From positions 434,001-498,000 of the forward strand of contig NZ_CP091786.1 in NCBI RefSeq assembly GCF_022024015.1: a stretch of DNA of 64,000 bases. The letters are read 5' to 3'. The position numbers and the translations under genes are program-made. Of the stretch, positions 26,244 to 34,910 are shown piece after piece; position 1 is the stretch's first letter; every line of letters starts with the position of its first letter. This DNA is from Prevotella sp. E9-3. Lineage in GTDB: Bacteria > Bacteroidota > Bacteroidia > Bacteroidales > Bacteroidaceae. The notes beneath the pieces are model-generated. The model was given only the letters and a program-made list of their open reading frames with translations. It did no database searches and was not told the DNA's origin.

Positions 26244-26805
26244 TTATGCCCACTTTTTTCCCTCCTGTGATATACAGGCTCCTGACTCCTTGAGGGCATT
26301 CATCGCCATGCCCACCTCATTGTCGAAGAGACGTATCTCGGCCAGATAGTCGCAGTAGTCGTGGCGCGTCTTGGCATTGTCCACACAGTTGGGCGGCAAC
26401 ACCAGTTTCGAGGGGTCGAACTCTGAGGCATCGCCGGCATCCCAGGGCATGTGGCTGTTGATACTACAGACGAAGAGGCAGAAGGGCTGGCTGCTGTCGC
26501 GCTTCATGAACTCCAGGATGCCCTCGGGCGTGGATTTCGCAGGATGCGAGGCTATGCAGCTGACGACAAAGCCAGGAATTTTCTCGAAGGCATAGACCCT
26601 CGGCTGCTTCACCAGATGGTCCTTGCCTGCCCTGCCGGTCTATATTGGTGGTATTGACATAGTCGCCCCCAAAGCAGGAGGGGTCAGAGTAGCCCATGTC
26701 GTCGATATTCATGATGATGATGTTGGGCCTCTGTGTCTGTGCCGCTCCCATCATAGGCATGAGAGTGCCGCCCCCGAGGAGTGAGAAGAGAGTCCTGTTT
26801 GTCAT
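26244..26805 (-). pseudogene. Remnant of a second S1-family sulfatase
   Basis: The 5' end encodes a signal-like N-terminus and RPNIIIMNIDDMGYSDPSCF with NTTNIDR, the metal-binding start of S1 sulfatases. After about residue 55 the homologous frame changes and jumps to KDHLVKQPRVYAFEKIPGF, NSHMPWD and NEVGMAMNALKESGA. The segment that should carry the formylglycine motif C/S-x-P-S-R is gone, and so is everything after NALKE, including the DNG metal site. So it has an internal deletion, a frameshift and a 3' truncation. Its ATG overlaps the stop of the intact sulfatase (TAATG), showing it was once translationally coupled. Confidence 0.87.
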
Positions 26806-28337
26806 TACTTTAGCGTTTCTTGTTCGCGGTCGGGGTTGTAGTAGCCACTGACCTGCTGGAGGAACTGGCGCTTGAGCCGTCTGAGCAGGGCAGGCTTCTG
26901 GCGGGCGAGATCGGTATGCTGCGTGGGGTCGGCCAGCAGGTCGTAGAGGGCCCAGTCGCTGACCACACCCAGCTCGTTGCCCGTCTCGTTGGTCTCAGGG
27001 CCACGATAGGGCGGCACCAGTGCATACTGACGCCAGCGGTAGGCCAGTCGTCCGCTGGCTTCCACCACGAGGTCGTCGCGGTGCTTCATGCGCTGTCCGA
27101 GGAAGGTGTCGAGCATGTCCTTCGAGTCGAGCGAGTCGGGGACGGGCTGGTTGATAAGCTGTCCGAACGATGCCAGCAGGTCCTGCTGTGAGACGAGCAC
27201 CGGACTGTTGACATGACGTGTGTGCCCTTTCCAATAGACGAAGAAAGGAACGCGTGTGCCGGCATCGAAGAGGCTGTACTTGCCCCCTCGCAGCGAGCCG
27301 TTGGGGTCGTGCATGAAACGGGTATCGCGCGAACCGTCCTCATAGCCGTCGTCGAGCACTGGTCCGTTGTCGGAGGTGAAGACGATGAGCGTATTATCCA
27401 GCAAATGGCTCTCTTCCAGCTTCTTGATAATCTGTCCCACGCACCAGTCGGCCTCGACCACCACGTCGCCTCGGGGACCGAGTTGCGTGGAGCCTGCAAA
27501 GCGTGGATCAGCCGTGCGGGGCACATGAGGCTGGTGCAGGCCGTAGTAGAGGAAGAAGGGCTCGTTCAGCCTGCTTACTGAGTCGATGAACCAGCAGGAA
27601 CGGTCAAGGAAATACTGGGCCATCTCATCGTCCTTCCACCGTGCCCGCTCGCCCCCTTTCATATAGCCGATACGGGGAATGCCGTTGACGACGGTGTTCT
27701 GGTGACCGTGGCTCCACTGCATCTTCACCAGCTCGGGGTTGGTCAGCGCTGTGGGTTCGCCAGGGAAGGGCGTGTCGTAGTTCACGTAGATAGGGTCGTT
27801 GGCATCGCGTCCCACCACGTCGCCGTTCTCCACATAGACCGTCGGCACACGATCGACGGTGGCAGCGATGATGCACGAGTAGTCAAAACCTATCTCGCGT
27901 GCCCCCGGGGCTATGTGGCTGTTCCAGTCAATCTTGCCGATGCCCATGCCGAGGTGCCATTTGCCCACGGCAGCCGTGGCATAGCCTGCCTGTTGGAACA
28001 TGCGGGGCATGGTGAACTGCTGGGGCGAGATGAGCAGCGGCGCATCGCCAGGCAGAATCTTCGCCTGTTCGTTCTTCCACGGATACATGCCCGTAAACAG
28101 GGCGTAGCGCGATGGTGTGGAGGTGGCCGAGGCGGCATGGCCGTCACTCAGACAGACACCCTCAGTGGCCAGGCGGTCGATGTTGGGTGTGTGGATGGTA
28201 GTGTTGCCATAGGCACTCACGTCGCCCCATCCCAGGTCGTCGGCCACGATGACGATGACGTTAGGTTTCTCCTGCTGTGCCAGTGCGGGCACTGCTGCCG
28301 CGAGTGTCGCCAGCACCGTTGTGGTGTTCTTTCTCAT
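26805..28337 (-). CDS. S1-family sulfatase, serine type
   Basis: An exported sulfatase (510 residues; signal peptide 1-20 ending ALAQ) that removes sulfate esters from glycans. VADDLGWGD (31-39) gives metal-binding Asp residues. The formylglycine site is S73-T-P-S-R77, so the nucleophile precursor is Ser, which in anaerobes is matured by the radical-SAM enzyme anSME; no anSME gene is in the window. GKWHLGMG and SDNGP are the further active-site elements. Its ATG overlaps the GH51 stop (ATGA). Its presence in an arabinosidase operon suggests a sulfated or sulfate-decorated substrate; which position is cleaved is unknown. Confidence 0.9.
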   Translation of the reverse strand: MRKNTTTVLATLAAAVPALAQQEKPNVIVIVADDLGWGDVSAYGNTTIHTPNIDRLATEGVCLSDGHAASATSTPSRYALFTGMYPWKNEQAKILPGDAPLLISPQQFTMPRMFQQAGYATAAVGKWHLGMGIGKIDWNSHIAPGAREIGFDYSCIIAATVDRVPTVYVENGDVVGRDANDPIYVNYDTPFPGEPTALTNPELVKMQWSHGHQNTVVNGIPRIGYMKGGERARWKDDEMAQYFLDRSCWFIDSVSRLNEPFFLYYGLHQPHVPRTADPRFAGSTQLGPRGDVVVEADWCVGQIIKKLEESHLLDNTLIVFTSDNGPVLDDGYEDGSRDTRFMHDPNGSLRGGKYSLFDAGTRVPFFVYWKGHTRHVNSPVLVSQQDLLASFGQLINQPVPDSLDSKDMLDTFLGQRMKHRDDLVVEASGRLAYRWRQYALVPPYRGPETNETGNELGVVSDWALYDLLADPTQHTDLARQKPALLRRLKRQFLQQVSGYYNPDREQETLK

Positions 28338-30367
28338 AGGCTTATTCTGTAGATGACGAATGCGTTGCCGGGCAGGGTAATCTTATCACCCTTGCTGACA
28401 GTAGTTGTCGTAGTGACTGTGCTGACAGCATCGGGAGTCAGCGGCGTCACCCGCTGGTCGGGTGTGGCAGTGAGGGTCAGAACTTCCGTCTGGCGATTCT
28501 TGAAGTTCTTGTCGGTTTTCAGTTCAAACGCCTGAGGCTGTTCGCTCAGATTGATGATCTTCACCACCATCTGCTTGCGCTGCAGGTCGCGACCTGCGGT
28601 GACGAAGAGCGTCTGCTCGCCCTCACTGTTGGCCACGTCGAATACCTGGTCCACGGGGTTGTCACGCAGCATCTTGCACAGATAGTAATTGAACGTGCGG
28701 GCGCTCACCGTGCTGCTGTTGAGTATTAGCGGCTGCATGTCGTTGTGGTCTATGGATTCCCAGTTGCGCATCAGTGGGCGGTCGGCCATGATGGGGTTCA
28801 TGTTGCCGTTGCGCTCCAGTCCCATCTTGAAAATGCCCTCGGCCAGGATGCTGCCCGGGTAGCGGCCCGACGGTCCGCCCACGCCATTGCTCTGTATGCC
28901 CAGCTCACCGACGAAGATGTCAATGCCGCGCCGCTTGTATACATCGTACTTATGGAAATTTTTTACGGCCCATGGAATGTCCTTGTAGTAGTGCTCGTCA
29001 TAGATTTCCACCTCGCTCCTGTCTATGAACTCATCCATGAAGCGCTCTTTCTCGCCATCGGTGCCCAGCGGGCTGTTGGCGATGAAGCGCAGCTGTGGAT
29101 AGCGCTGCTTCACTGCCGAGTAGATCTGGTGGTACTTCTCGTAATAGACAGGACCGAAGTCCTCGTTGCCTATCTCGACATACTTCAGCGGGAAGGGTTC
29201 GGGATGTCCGTTCTTGGCGCGCTCGGCTCCCCATCGGCTGTCGACAGGCCCTATGGCATATTCGATGGCGTCGAGCAGGTCGTTGATATAATAGTTCACG
29301 TCGGTCTCCTTGTGGAAGAAATGATGCTGGTCGTCGCGGTGCACCCATTCCGTGCAGGCCATGCCCGTCGGGGTAACATACATGGCATCGCAGCCCATGT
29401 ATTCGCACAGCTCGTAGAACTCATGGTAGCCCAGTCCGTCGGTACGGTAGTGAGGCTCCCACTTGCACCACTGTCCAGGCCTCTGGGTTATGTCGCCGAT
29501 GGTCTTCTTCCAGTGGTACATCGTCTCCTCGTTAACGCCATGGACGATGCAGCCGCCAGGGAAGCGCAGGAAGTGGGGACGGTAGTCGATGAGGTTCTGC
29601 AGCACGTCGGCACGGAACACTGAGCGTCCGCCGTCGTAGGTGTCCGACGGGAACATCGACACCATGTCTAACTGGAAGCGTCCGCGCTGCGAGGGAACGA
29701 TGGTGAGCATGCCGGCAGCAATGTTCTTTGTCGGCACGAGTTCACACTCGTATTTCGTCCATTGGCCCTTCCCGATGGTGAACGACTTAGCTTCCGACAC
29801 GGCCCGTCCCTCCTCGTCGGAGAGTCGGAAGGCGACGGTACCCTCGTAGCTCTCGGTACGGGCATAGAACGACAGGCGGCAGGCCACGCCCTGCTTGAAA
29901 GCCATGCCGTTGTAGCCCCGGTTGTGGATGGCGGCACGCCCCAGGTCGTTACTGATGACGTTGACAGCCATCGAGTGCGGGTTCTGGTCGTTCAGCGGGT
30001 GTCGGTCGGTGCAGGTGATGCGTATGGGACTGTTGGACAGCGGTGTGGTAACCCATCCCACCAGCGGGTCTATCTGATAGACGCGCTTGTTGGGGTGCCC
30101 AGGATTGGGCACGTCCTTATACTGTCCGTTCTCGATGACAAGTCCTCCGGGGAGGTTGGCTTCCTCGAAACCACGGTTGCGTACCATCTCGGCATAGAGT
30201 CCGCCCTCGCCGATATTTCCTATCTCTTCGTAGTGCCAGCCATAGATCATGCGCGACACCTTCTTTGCCTTTGCCGTGGTGATGGTCACACTATGGTTCT
30301 GGGCCTGGATGCTAGTGGCCATCAGTGCTGTCAGCACTACGGCGGTAAAACATTTGTTTGTCTTCAT
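28334..30367 (-). CDS. GH51-type alpha-L-arabinofuranosidase
   Basis: An exported glycoside hydrolase (677 residues; signal peptide 1-22 ending SIQAQ) that releases L-arabinofuranose. The N-terminal region starts IYGWHYEEIGNIGEGGLYAE, then a carbohydrate-binding-like insert (about 95-245). The TIM barrel carries LRFPGGCIVHG, the acid/base Glu402 in VEIGNEDFG and the probable nucleophile Glu488 in FVGELG. The C-terminal beta-domain (about 560-677) is typical of GH51. It overlaps the sulfatase start by 4 bp (ATGA) and begins 1 bp after the upstream GH43 stop, so the enzymes are tightly co-translated. Confidence 0.88.
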   Translation of the reverse strand: MKTNKCFTAVVLTALMATSIQAQNHSVTITTAKAKKVSRMIYGWHYEEIGNIGEGGLYAEMVRNRGFEEANLPGGLVIENGQYKDVPNPGHPNKRVYQIDPLVGWVTTPLSNSPIRITCTDRHPLNDQNPHSMAVNVISNDLGRAAIHNRGYNGMAFKQGVACRLSFYARTESYEGTVAFRLSDEEGRAVSEAKSFTIGKGQWTKYECELVPTKNIAAGMLTIVPSQRGRFQLDMVSMFPSDTYDGGRSVFRADVLQNLIDYRPHFLRFPGGCIVHGVNEETMYHWKKTIGDITQRPGQWCKWEPHYRTDGLGYHEFYELCEYMGCDAMYVTPTGMACTEWVHRDDQHHFFHKETDVNYYINDLLDAIEYAIGPVDSRWGAERAKNGHPEPFPLKYVEIGNEDFGPVYYEKYHQIYSAVKQRYPQLRFIANSPLGTDGEKERFMDEFIDRSEVEIYDEHYYKDIPWAVKNFHKYDVYKRRGIDIFVGELGIQSNGVGGPSGRYPGSILAEGIFKMGLERNGNMNPIMADRPLMRNWESIDHNDMQPLILNSSTVSARTFNYYLCKMLRDNPVDQVFDVANSEGEQTLFVTAGRDLQRKQMVVKIINLSEQPQAFELKTDKNFKNRQTEVLTLTATPDQRVTPLTPDAVSTVTTTTTVSKGDKITLPGNAFVIYRISL

Positions 30368-30368
30368 A

Positions 30369-31532
30369 TCATTTTTTTTTCGTTACTCTCTTATAGTCGA
30401 TGGCGAAGCGTCCCTTCCTGAACTTCATAGGCACCACGCCCGGTCGGCATGTCTGTTTGTACTCCTTGGCCTGAGCGCCCCGTGGATTGAAGAAGATGGT
30501 GGCCCACCACTGCCCCTGCTTGTCGCGGAACAGGTTGTTGTGCCCGCCGCCGGTGATGGCGTTATAGCGGGGCCCGTATGGACCATAGATATTGTCGGCC
30601 GATGCGATGATGCAGTCGTAGCTGTAGCGGGTGCGGTTGTCATCTACTGCGGGGCAGTAGGTGGCCGTCCCGTCGTCGAGACGGTGCGACCATATAGCCT
30701 GCACCAGGTGATAGCGTCCCCCTTCCTTGCAGATGAAGGCCCCTTCGATGTATGGTTCAGGATGATAGGCTATCTCCTGCATCCTGCGCAGCGGTTCGTC
30801 CAGCCCCGACATGTCGGCTTTCATCCTGGCTATATAGTGGTTGTGGCCTATGAAATAGACCGTTCCGTCTTCATCTTCAAACAGCGAGCCGTCGATATTG
30901 TCGAACAGCGGTTCCTCCTCGTTGGCCTCGATGTTCACGTAGGGACCCTCGGGGCCGCCCGTCGTGCTCCTGAGCACAAACGAGCCCTTGCCGCCCGTCT
31001 TCGAATTGTTCATGCAGGCCACGATGAACCAGCACTTCTGACTTTTCAGGTAGTGCAGCTCGGGTGCCCACACAGCTCGGAAGCGGTTGTCCATCACGTC
31101 GCCGTTGAGCGAGCGCTTAGGGTAGCGTTCGTCCTCCCCAAACACCTTGGCTTCACGCTGCCAGGTGCCGTCGTCGTCGAGCGACCACACGCGGCCCAAC
31201 GGTGTCCACTCCTTCATGTCCTTAGAGCGGAACACGTAGATGCCGTCGTTCCAGTCCCAGCAGTGCGTCTGACCGGGAAATACCCTTGTGGGGTCGGCAG
31301 TCGTGCCCGTCATGTAGTAGTAGCCGTCGGGGCCCAGCGTCATCCATGTGTCGCGCATCCAGTAGTCCATCACGGGCTCCGTGGCTAGTGGCAGGCGCGT
31401 ATGGCGGTCGGCGGTGCGTGCCTGTCCGTAGGGGGCGTCGCCGATGGTCGGTGCCGAGGCCGCAGGCCATGCCATGAGCATGGCGGCCAGCATGCCAGTC
31501 TTGAAGAATAGCGTTGTCTTTTTGCTTGTCAT
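30369..31532 (-). CDS. GH43-family glycoside hydrolase
   Basis: A secreted 387-residue five-bladed propeller enzyme of GH43 (arabinofuranosidases, arabinanases, xylosidases, galactosidases). A signal peptide covers about residues 1-26. The base Asp is in MRDTWM, followed by GYYYMTGT. WAPELHYL is the family's conserved early blade. The pKa-setting Asp is in NIDGSLFEDEDG, and the acid Glu is in YIEGAFICKEGG. It is a single-domain enzyme with no extra binding module. It overlaps the 1088-residue gene before it by 4 bp. Arabinose-directed activity is inferred from the GH51 neighbour. Confidence 0.88.
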   Translation of the reverse strand: MTSKKTTLFFKTGMLAAMLMAWPAASAPTIGDAPYGQARTADRHTRLPLATEPVMDYWMRDTWMTLGPDGYYYMTGTTADPTRVFPGQTHCWDWNDGIYVFRSKDMKEWTPLGRVWSLDDDGTWQREAKVFGEDERYPKRSLNGDVMDNRFRAVWAPELHYLKSQKCWFIVACMNNSKTGGKGSFVLRSTTGGPEGPYVNIEANEEEPLFDNIDGSLFEDEDGTVYFIGHNHYIARMKADMSGLDEPLRRMQEIAYHPEPYIEGAFICKEGGRYHLVQAIWSHRLDDGTATYCPAVDDNRTRYSYDCIIASADNIYGPYGPRYNAITGGGHNNLFRDKQGQWWATIFFNPRGAQAKEYKQTCRPGVVPMKFRKGRFAIDYKRVTKKK

Positions 31533-34500
31533 TTTGTAATGTTTTTTTTCCCGTCAACGATGAATACCCCTTTTCTTTTCGCCGTACGCTGCCCTGCCAG
31601 ATTGTAGGTCAGTGCCCTCTTGTGCCAGGTGGGGACAGTCATCACGCTCTCCACCTTCGTGGCATCGCCGACGACCACGCTGCCCTTGGCCGAACCACCG
31701 TCGGCAGCATAGGCAGTGATGGTAACTGCCCCTTCGGCATGGCGGGTGATGATGCCGTTGTCATCGACTGACAGCACGTCGGGGTTGCTGCTCACCCAGC
31801 TTAGCATCGTATTAGTGGCATCGGCAGGCAGGATGGTGGCCTTCAGCTGCTGGCTTTTGCCTACAGTGCACCCCGTCTCGGCTATGCTGATGCTTTCCAC
31901 CCTGATACCCCCTGTCTGGTAGCAGAGTATGTTGTTGAAGTGAGCGGCCAGGCCCTTCGTTGCCAGTGCGGGCACCGACGGCTGCCAGTTGCCCTGTACC
32001 GTGGCCATGAGCTGGCCGTCAACCATGATCCTCACGCCGTCGCGCTCACGCCGTGCCCTCAGGTGATAGCCCGCCGCCATGTCTTCATGAACATAGATGC
32101 AGAACGGACGTGCATGCGTTCCCGACTTGGGCGTCAGGTAAAGTCTTACTGCCGAGGTCTTCACCGGTGCAAACGTGTAGGTGTTCATCACGCCCAGCTT
32201 CGGCTCGCCCTGCAGCGTTGCCTCCACTTGCTTCCACGAACTGCCTTCCCTTGCCATCACAAGCACTTTCGTGGGCAAGTCGAATGTCTGGTTCAGATAG
32301 GGATAGGGTCCTTCCAGCCACAGCACGTCGATGCCCGACACCTCCGTCTCGTTGCGCAGCTCGTAGATGTACGAGTTGGTGGGATAAGTCGATGATGGCG
32401 TGAACGAATACTGCCGCATGGTCTTATGGTTCAATGGAACCGTCTGCTGGCTGGTCACGATGCCCTGTTCGCACGATGTGATGTCCAGTGCCTTCTTGCC
32501 GTAATTGATGGTGGCACGCACATAGTTCTGTCCATCGGCATAGACAGGATAGAAACCTGCCTCGCCTGCCGTAGCCAGGCCGTCGGTAGTCATATAGGCA
32601 GAGAACTCATAGTTCCATGCTGGGTCGCCCTTCAGTGCGAGGGCCTCGACAGCTTCCGTCGACTGCTGCGACAGTCCGCCATCATCCACTGTCCACGTGC
32701 CACCCTGGGGCGTCCACCCCAGCACATGACTGTTCCATTCGTCCCAGCCCACGGTATATTGTATGGCATCAAAACTCACCGTCGGCGACGAAGCCACCAG
32801 TCCCACTGTTCCTGCGCCGCTGTGTCCTATCACGGCATCGCCGCCAATGGTCAGGTTGAACTCGTCGAGCATCACGTGAAGCCGGTCCACGTTCTTATAT
32901 ATGGTCAGTGTGTGCCATGGCTCGGCATAGCCGGCCACCAACGGGTGGTCTTCCAGGAAGCGGAACTTGGCGGGCAGGGGCTTCTCAGCCGTGGTGACTG
33001 TTCCATCTATGCTGTTGGTCAGTCGCCACTTGCCTTCACGTCCTATCTCCACGCGCACCCAGTTCTGTTCATCCTTATAGTAGGCATAGGCACCGCCCCA
33101 GTCGTTGCTGCCCTGCAGTCGCAGAGGCACTTCGAAGCGGTAGTTGGCCTCGGCGGGTTTTCGCAGCAGCAGCTCGCCGCCCGTGGCAGCCGTTGGTGCC
33201 ATCACCTTCTCGGCAACTTTCCATTCCGATCCGCCCAGGAAACGGAACGGATAGTACAGCGCATAGTCGAGATAGTTGATAATGGTGGGCTGTGCCGGTG
33301 CAGGATGGTAGCCTGCCGACCCTTTCACTGTTGCCTCCACCACGGGTTCCTGGCCGTAGAAGTGTATGCGGTCGATACTCTGTTTCTGCTGCCCTTCGAT
33401 ATAAGACTTGTAAACCATCCACCGCTCAAAGCCGTTGGGGCCGGCAGTGAAGTTGGGCTGTGCCGGACCGATCATCACGGGATACATATCCTCGTCGCCC
33501 GTGTCGTAGAAGCCGAAGTCGATGAGCTGCTGGCTGGTATTCGATGTGTTGGAGCTCACTCCTGCCACTGCCACGATATTCTCTCCTGGCTTCAGCCACG
33601 ACGGGTCTATCATACGTACGGAATAGGTATTGTTGGATGATGTCACCTTGAAGTCGTGACCGTTGATATAGAAGGTCGCCGTACCGTTCACCCAAAGTTT
33701 CATGCCCATGTGCGAGGGCACCTCATCGAGTGTGAACGTGCGCCGTATGTAGATATTGGTGGTCTTCCAGAAAGTCTTGCGGGCACGCACCCTGGCATTG
33801 GTCATCGTCGTTCCGGAAAACAAATCAAACTCCTGATAGCCGAAACCGCCCTGACCTTGCTTCCATGACGAGTCGTCATAGTCGGCGGATGTCCAGCTGC
33901 CCGAAGGCTGGCTCATGGTGTACCGTGCATCCCAACCGCCATGCTCGGCCGTAGGGGCGATGGGCTTATAGTCAATGAGCTGCTGTTCGGTGTTGCGGGT
34001 GATCACCGGATGTGGCAGCTTCTTCGAGTTGTTGAAGTTCATGGGCTGGTCGCTGATGGCGCACCCCACCTGGTACATGCCCGAGCGTGGTCCCATGCGG
34101 TTCACAGCATAGAATATATAGTATTTGTCATGGTAGCGCGCTAACTCCGGACCCTCGAAGTTGATATGATTCAGGCTGGTGGGGTGTCCGCGCTGGTGAG
34201 TCATCTGCACTCTGCCCTCGGTGATGTCCCAGCGCGAGAAAGGCGAGTTCATGCGGAAAGCCCACACCTCAGGCCCGTCAATATTGCTGGCAGCACGTGT
34301 CATGGGATGCGGGTCGGTAGGGTTGCGCTTCTTCACCCAGTATATCTCACCGTCTTCGTCCTGGAATACCTGCACATCAATGCCGTAGTCGTCGAAGGGC
34401 TCCGTCAGCGTCTGCTCTTTATAGTTGCCCTGCGGTTCGTCGCAGTAGCAATGGCCAATGCCGTTGAAGTAGCTGTGCCATACACCATTACGGTAGATCA

Positions 34501-34795
34501 GGTCGCCCGCCTGCACCTGTTTATAAGTATTTGCCTGCGTCCACTGCGGGTCGTTCAGCCATGTGGCACCGTCGGTGGTTACCGCTTTCACAGGATTGGA
34601 CCACGACACCATGTCCTTTGATCTGGAGATGGTGCCCTTCGTCTCTTCACCCATGATATAGAAATAGCCACGATGACGTTCTACGCAGCCGTCACGCATG
34701 TTATGCACGGGATTGACAAAGCCCTGCTGGGCCGTCGCGGTCAGTATTGTCATGCCAGCCGCGACCACTGGCCAGATAATTGTTCGCAAGTTCAT
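31529..34795 (-). CDS. Large secreted GH43-like enzyme with binding modules and Big_2 domain
   Basis: A 1088-residue exported protein, first gene of the enzyme operon. I chose the ATG at 34795 because a normal signal peptide follows (ends TATAQQ); an upstream in-frame start at 34831 overlaps the promoter. Residues about 20-295 form a GH43-like propeller with MRDGC (base), GIDVQVFQDEDG and EGPELARY (acid). A beta-sandwich (about 300-450, SWTSADYDDSSWKQG) and two LamG/CBM-like regions follow. Near 985-1060 is a bacterial Ig-like Big_2 domain (VSSNPDVLSVDDNG). The end, NLAGQRTAKRKGVFIVDGKK, is the short sorting-like tail. Probably a surface-exposed depolymerase or arabinosidase; specificity unknown. 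Confidence 0.8.
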   Translation of the reverse strand: MNLRTIIWPVVAAGMTILTATAQQGFVNPVHNMRDGCVERHRGYFYIMGEETKGTISRSKDMVSWSNPVKAVTTDGATWLNDPQWTQANTYKQVQAGDLIYRNGVWHSYFNGIGHCYCDEPQGNYKEQTLTEPFDDYGIDVQVFQDEDGEIYWVKKRNPTDPHPMTRAASNIDGPEVWAFRMNSPFSRWDITEGRVQMTHQRGHPTSLNHINFEGPELARYHDKYYIFYAVNRMGPRSGMYQVGCAISDQPMNFNNSKKLPHPVITRNTEQQLIDYKPIAPTAEHGGWDARYTMSQPSGSWTSADYDDSSWKQGQGGFGYQEFDLFSGTTMTNARVRARKTFWKTTNIYIRRTFTLDEVPSHMGMKLWVNGTATFYINGHDFKVTSSNNTYSVRMIDPSWLKPGENIVAVAGVSSNTSNTSQQLIDFGFYDTGDEDMYPVMIGPAQPNFTAGPNGFERWMVYKSYIEGQQKQSIDRIHFYGQEPVVEATVKGSAGYHPAPAQPTIINYLDYALYYPFRFLGGSEWKVAEKVMAPTAATGGELLLRKPAEANYRFEVPLRLQGSNDWGGAYAYYKDEQNWVRVEIGREGKWRLTNSIDGTVTTAEKPLPAKFRFLEDHPLVAGYAEPWHTLTIYKNVDRLHVMLDEFNLTIGGDAVIGHSGAGTVGLVASSPTVSFDAIQYTVGWDEWNSHVLGWTPQGGTWTVDDGGLSQQSTEAVEALALKGDPAWNYEFSAYMTTDGLATAGEAGFYPVYADGQNYVRATINYGKKALDITSCEQGIVTSQQTVPLNHKTMRQYSFTPSSTYPTNSYIYELRNETEVSGIDVLWLEGPYPYLNQTFDLPTKVLVMAREGSSWKQVEATLQGEPKLGVMNTYTFAPVKTSAVRLYLTPKSGTHARPFCIYVHEDMAAGYHLRARRERDGVRIMVDGQLMATVQGNWQPSVPALATKGLAAHFNNILCYQTGGIRVESISIAETGCTVGKSQQLKATILPADATNTMLSWVSSNPDVLSVDDNGIITRHAEGAVTITAYAADGGSAKGSVVVGDATKVESVMTVPTWHKRALTYNLAGQRTAKRKGVFIVDGKKNITK

Positions 34796-34828
34796 GGTGC
34801 TGATCCTTTTTAAAATACATTTCGCTTG

Positions 34829-34883
34829 CAAAGTTAGGATAATGATACCCTATACACAGGGTAAAAATGTTCTTAATACAGGG
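34829..34883 (-). promoter_or_regulatory. Promoter and candidate operator of the PUL enzyme operon
   Basis: The minus strand reads TAACTTTG (34836-34829), a -7 match 33 bp before the start at 34795. Just upstream, TACCCT-N6-AGGGTA (34846-34863) is a perfect inverted repeat covering the -33 region. ACAGGG occurs at 34856 and again at 34878, 22 bp apart, which would suit a dimeric AraC-type regulator such as the hybrid sensor encoded next door. Binding is inferred. Confidence 0.55.
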
Positions 34884-34910
34884 AATAATGTTAGGGAGTG
34901 GACAGAAACG

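Noticed and set aside
26820..34621. Long antisense open frames across the PUL enzyme genes (for example 30249-31388, 32426-33640, 27702-28352 on the plus strand)
   Set aside because: They lie opposite clear enzyme genes, have no signatures or start signals, and are expected shadows in GC-rich coding DNA.
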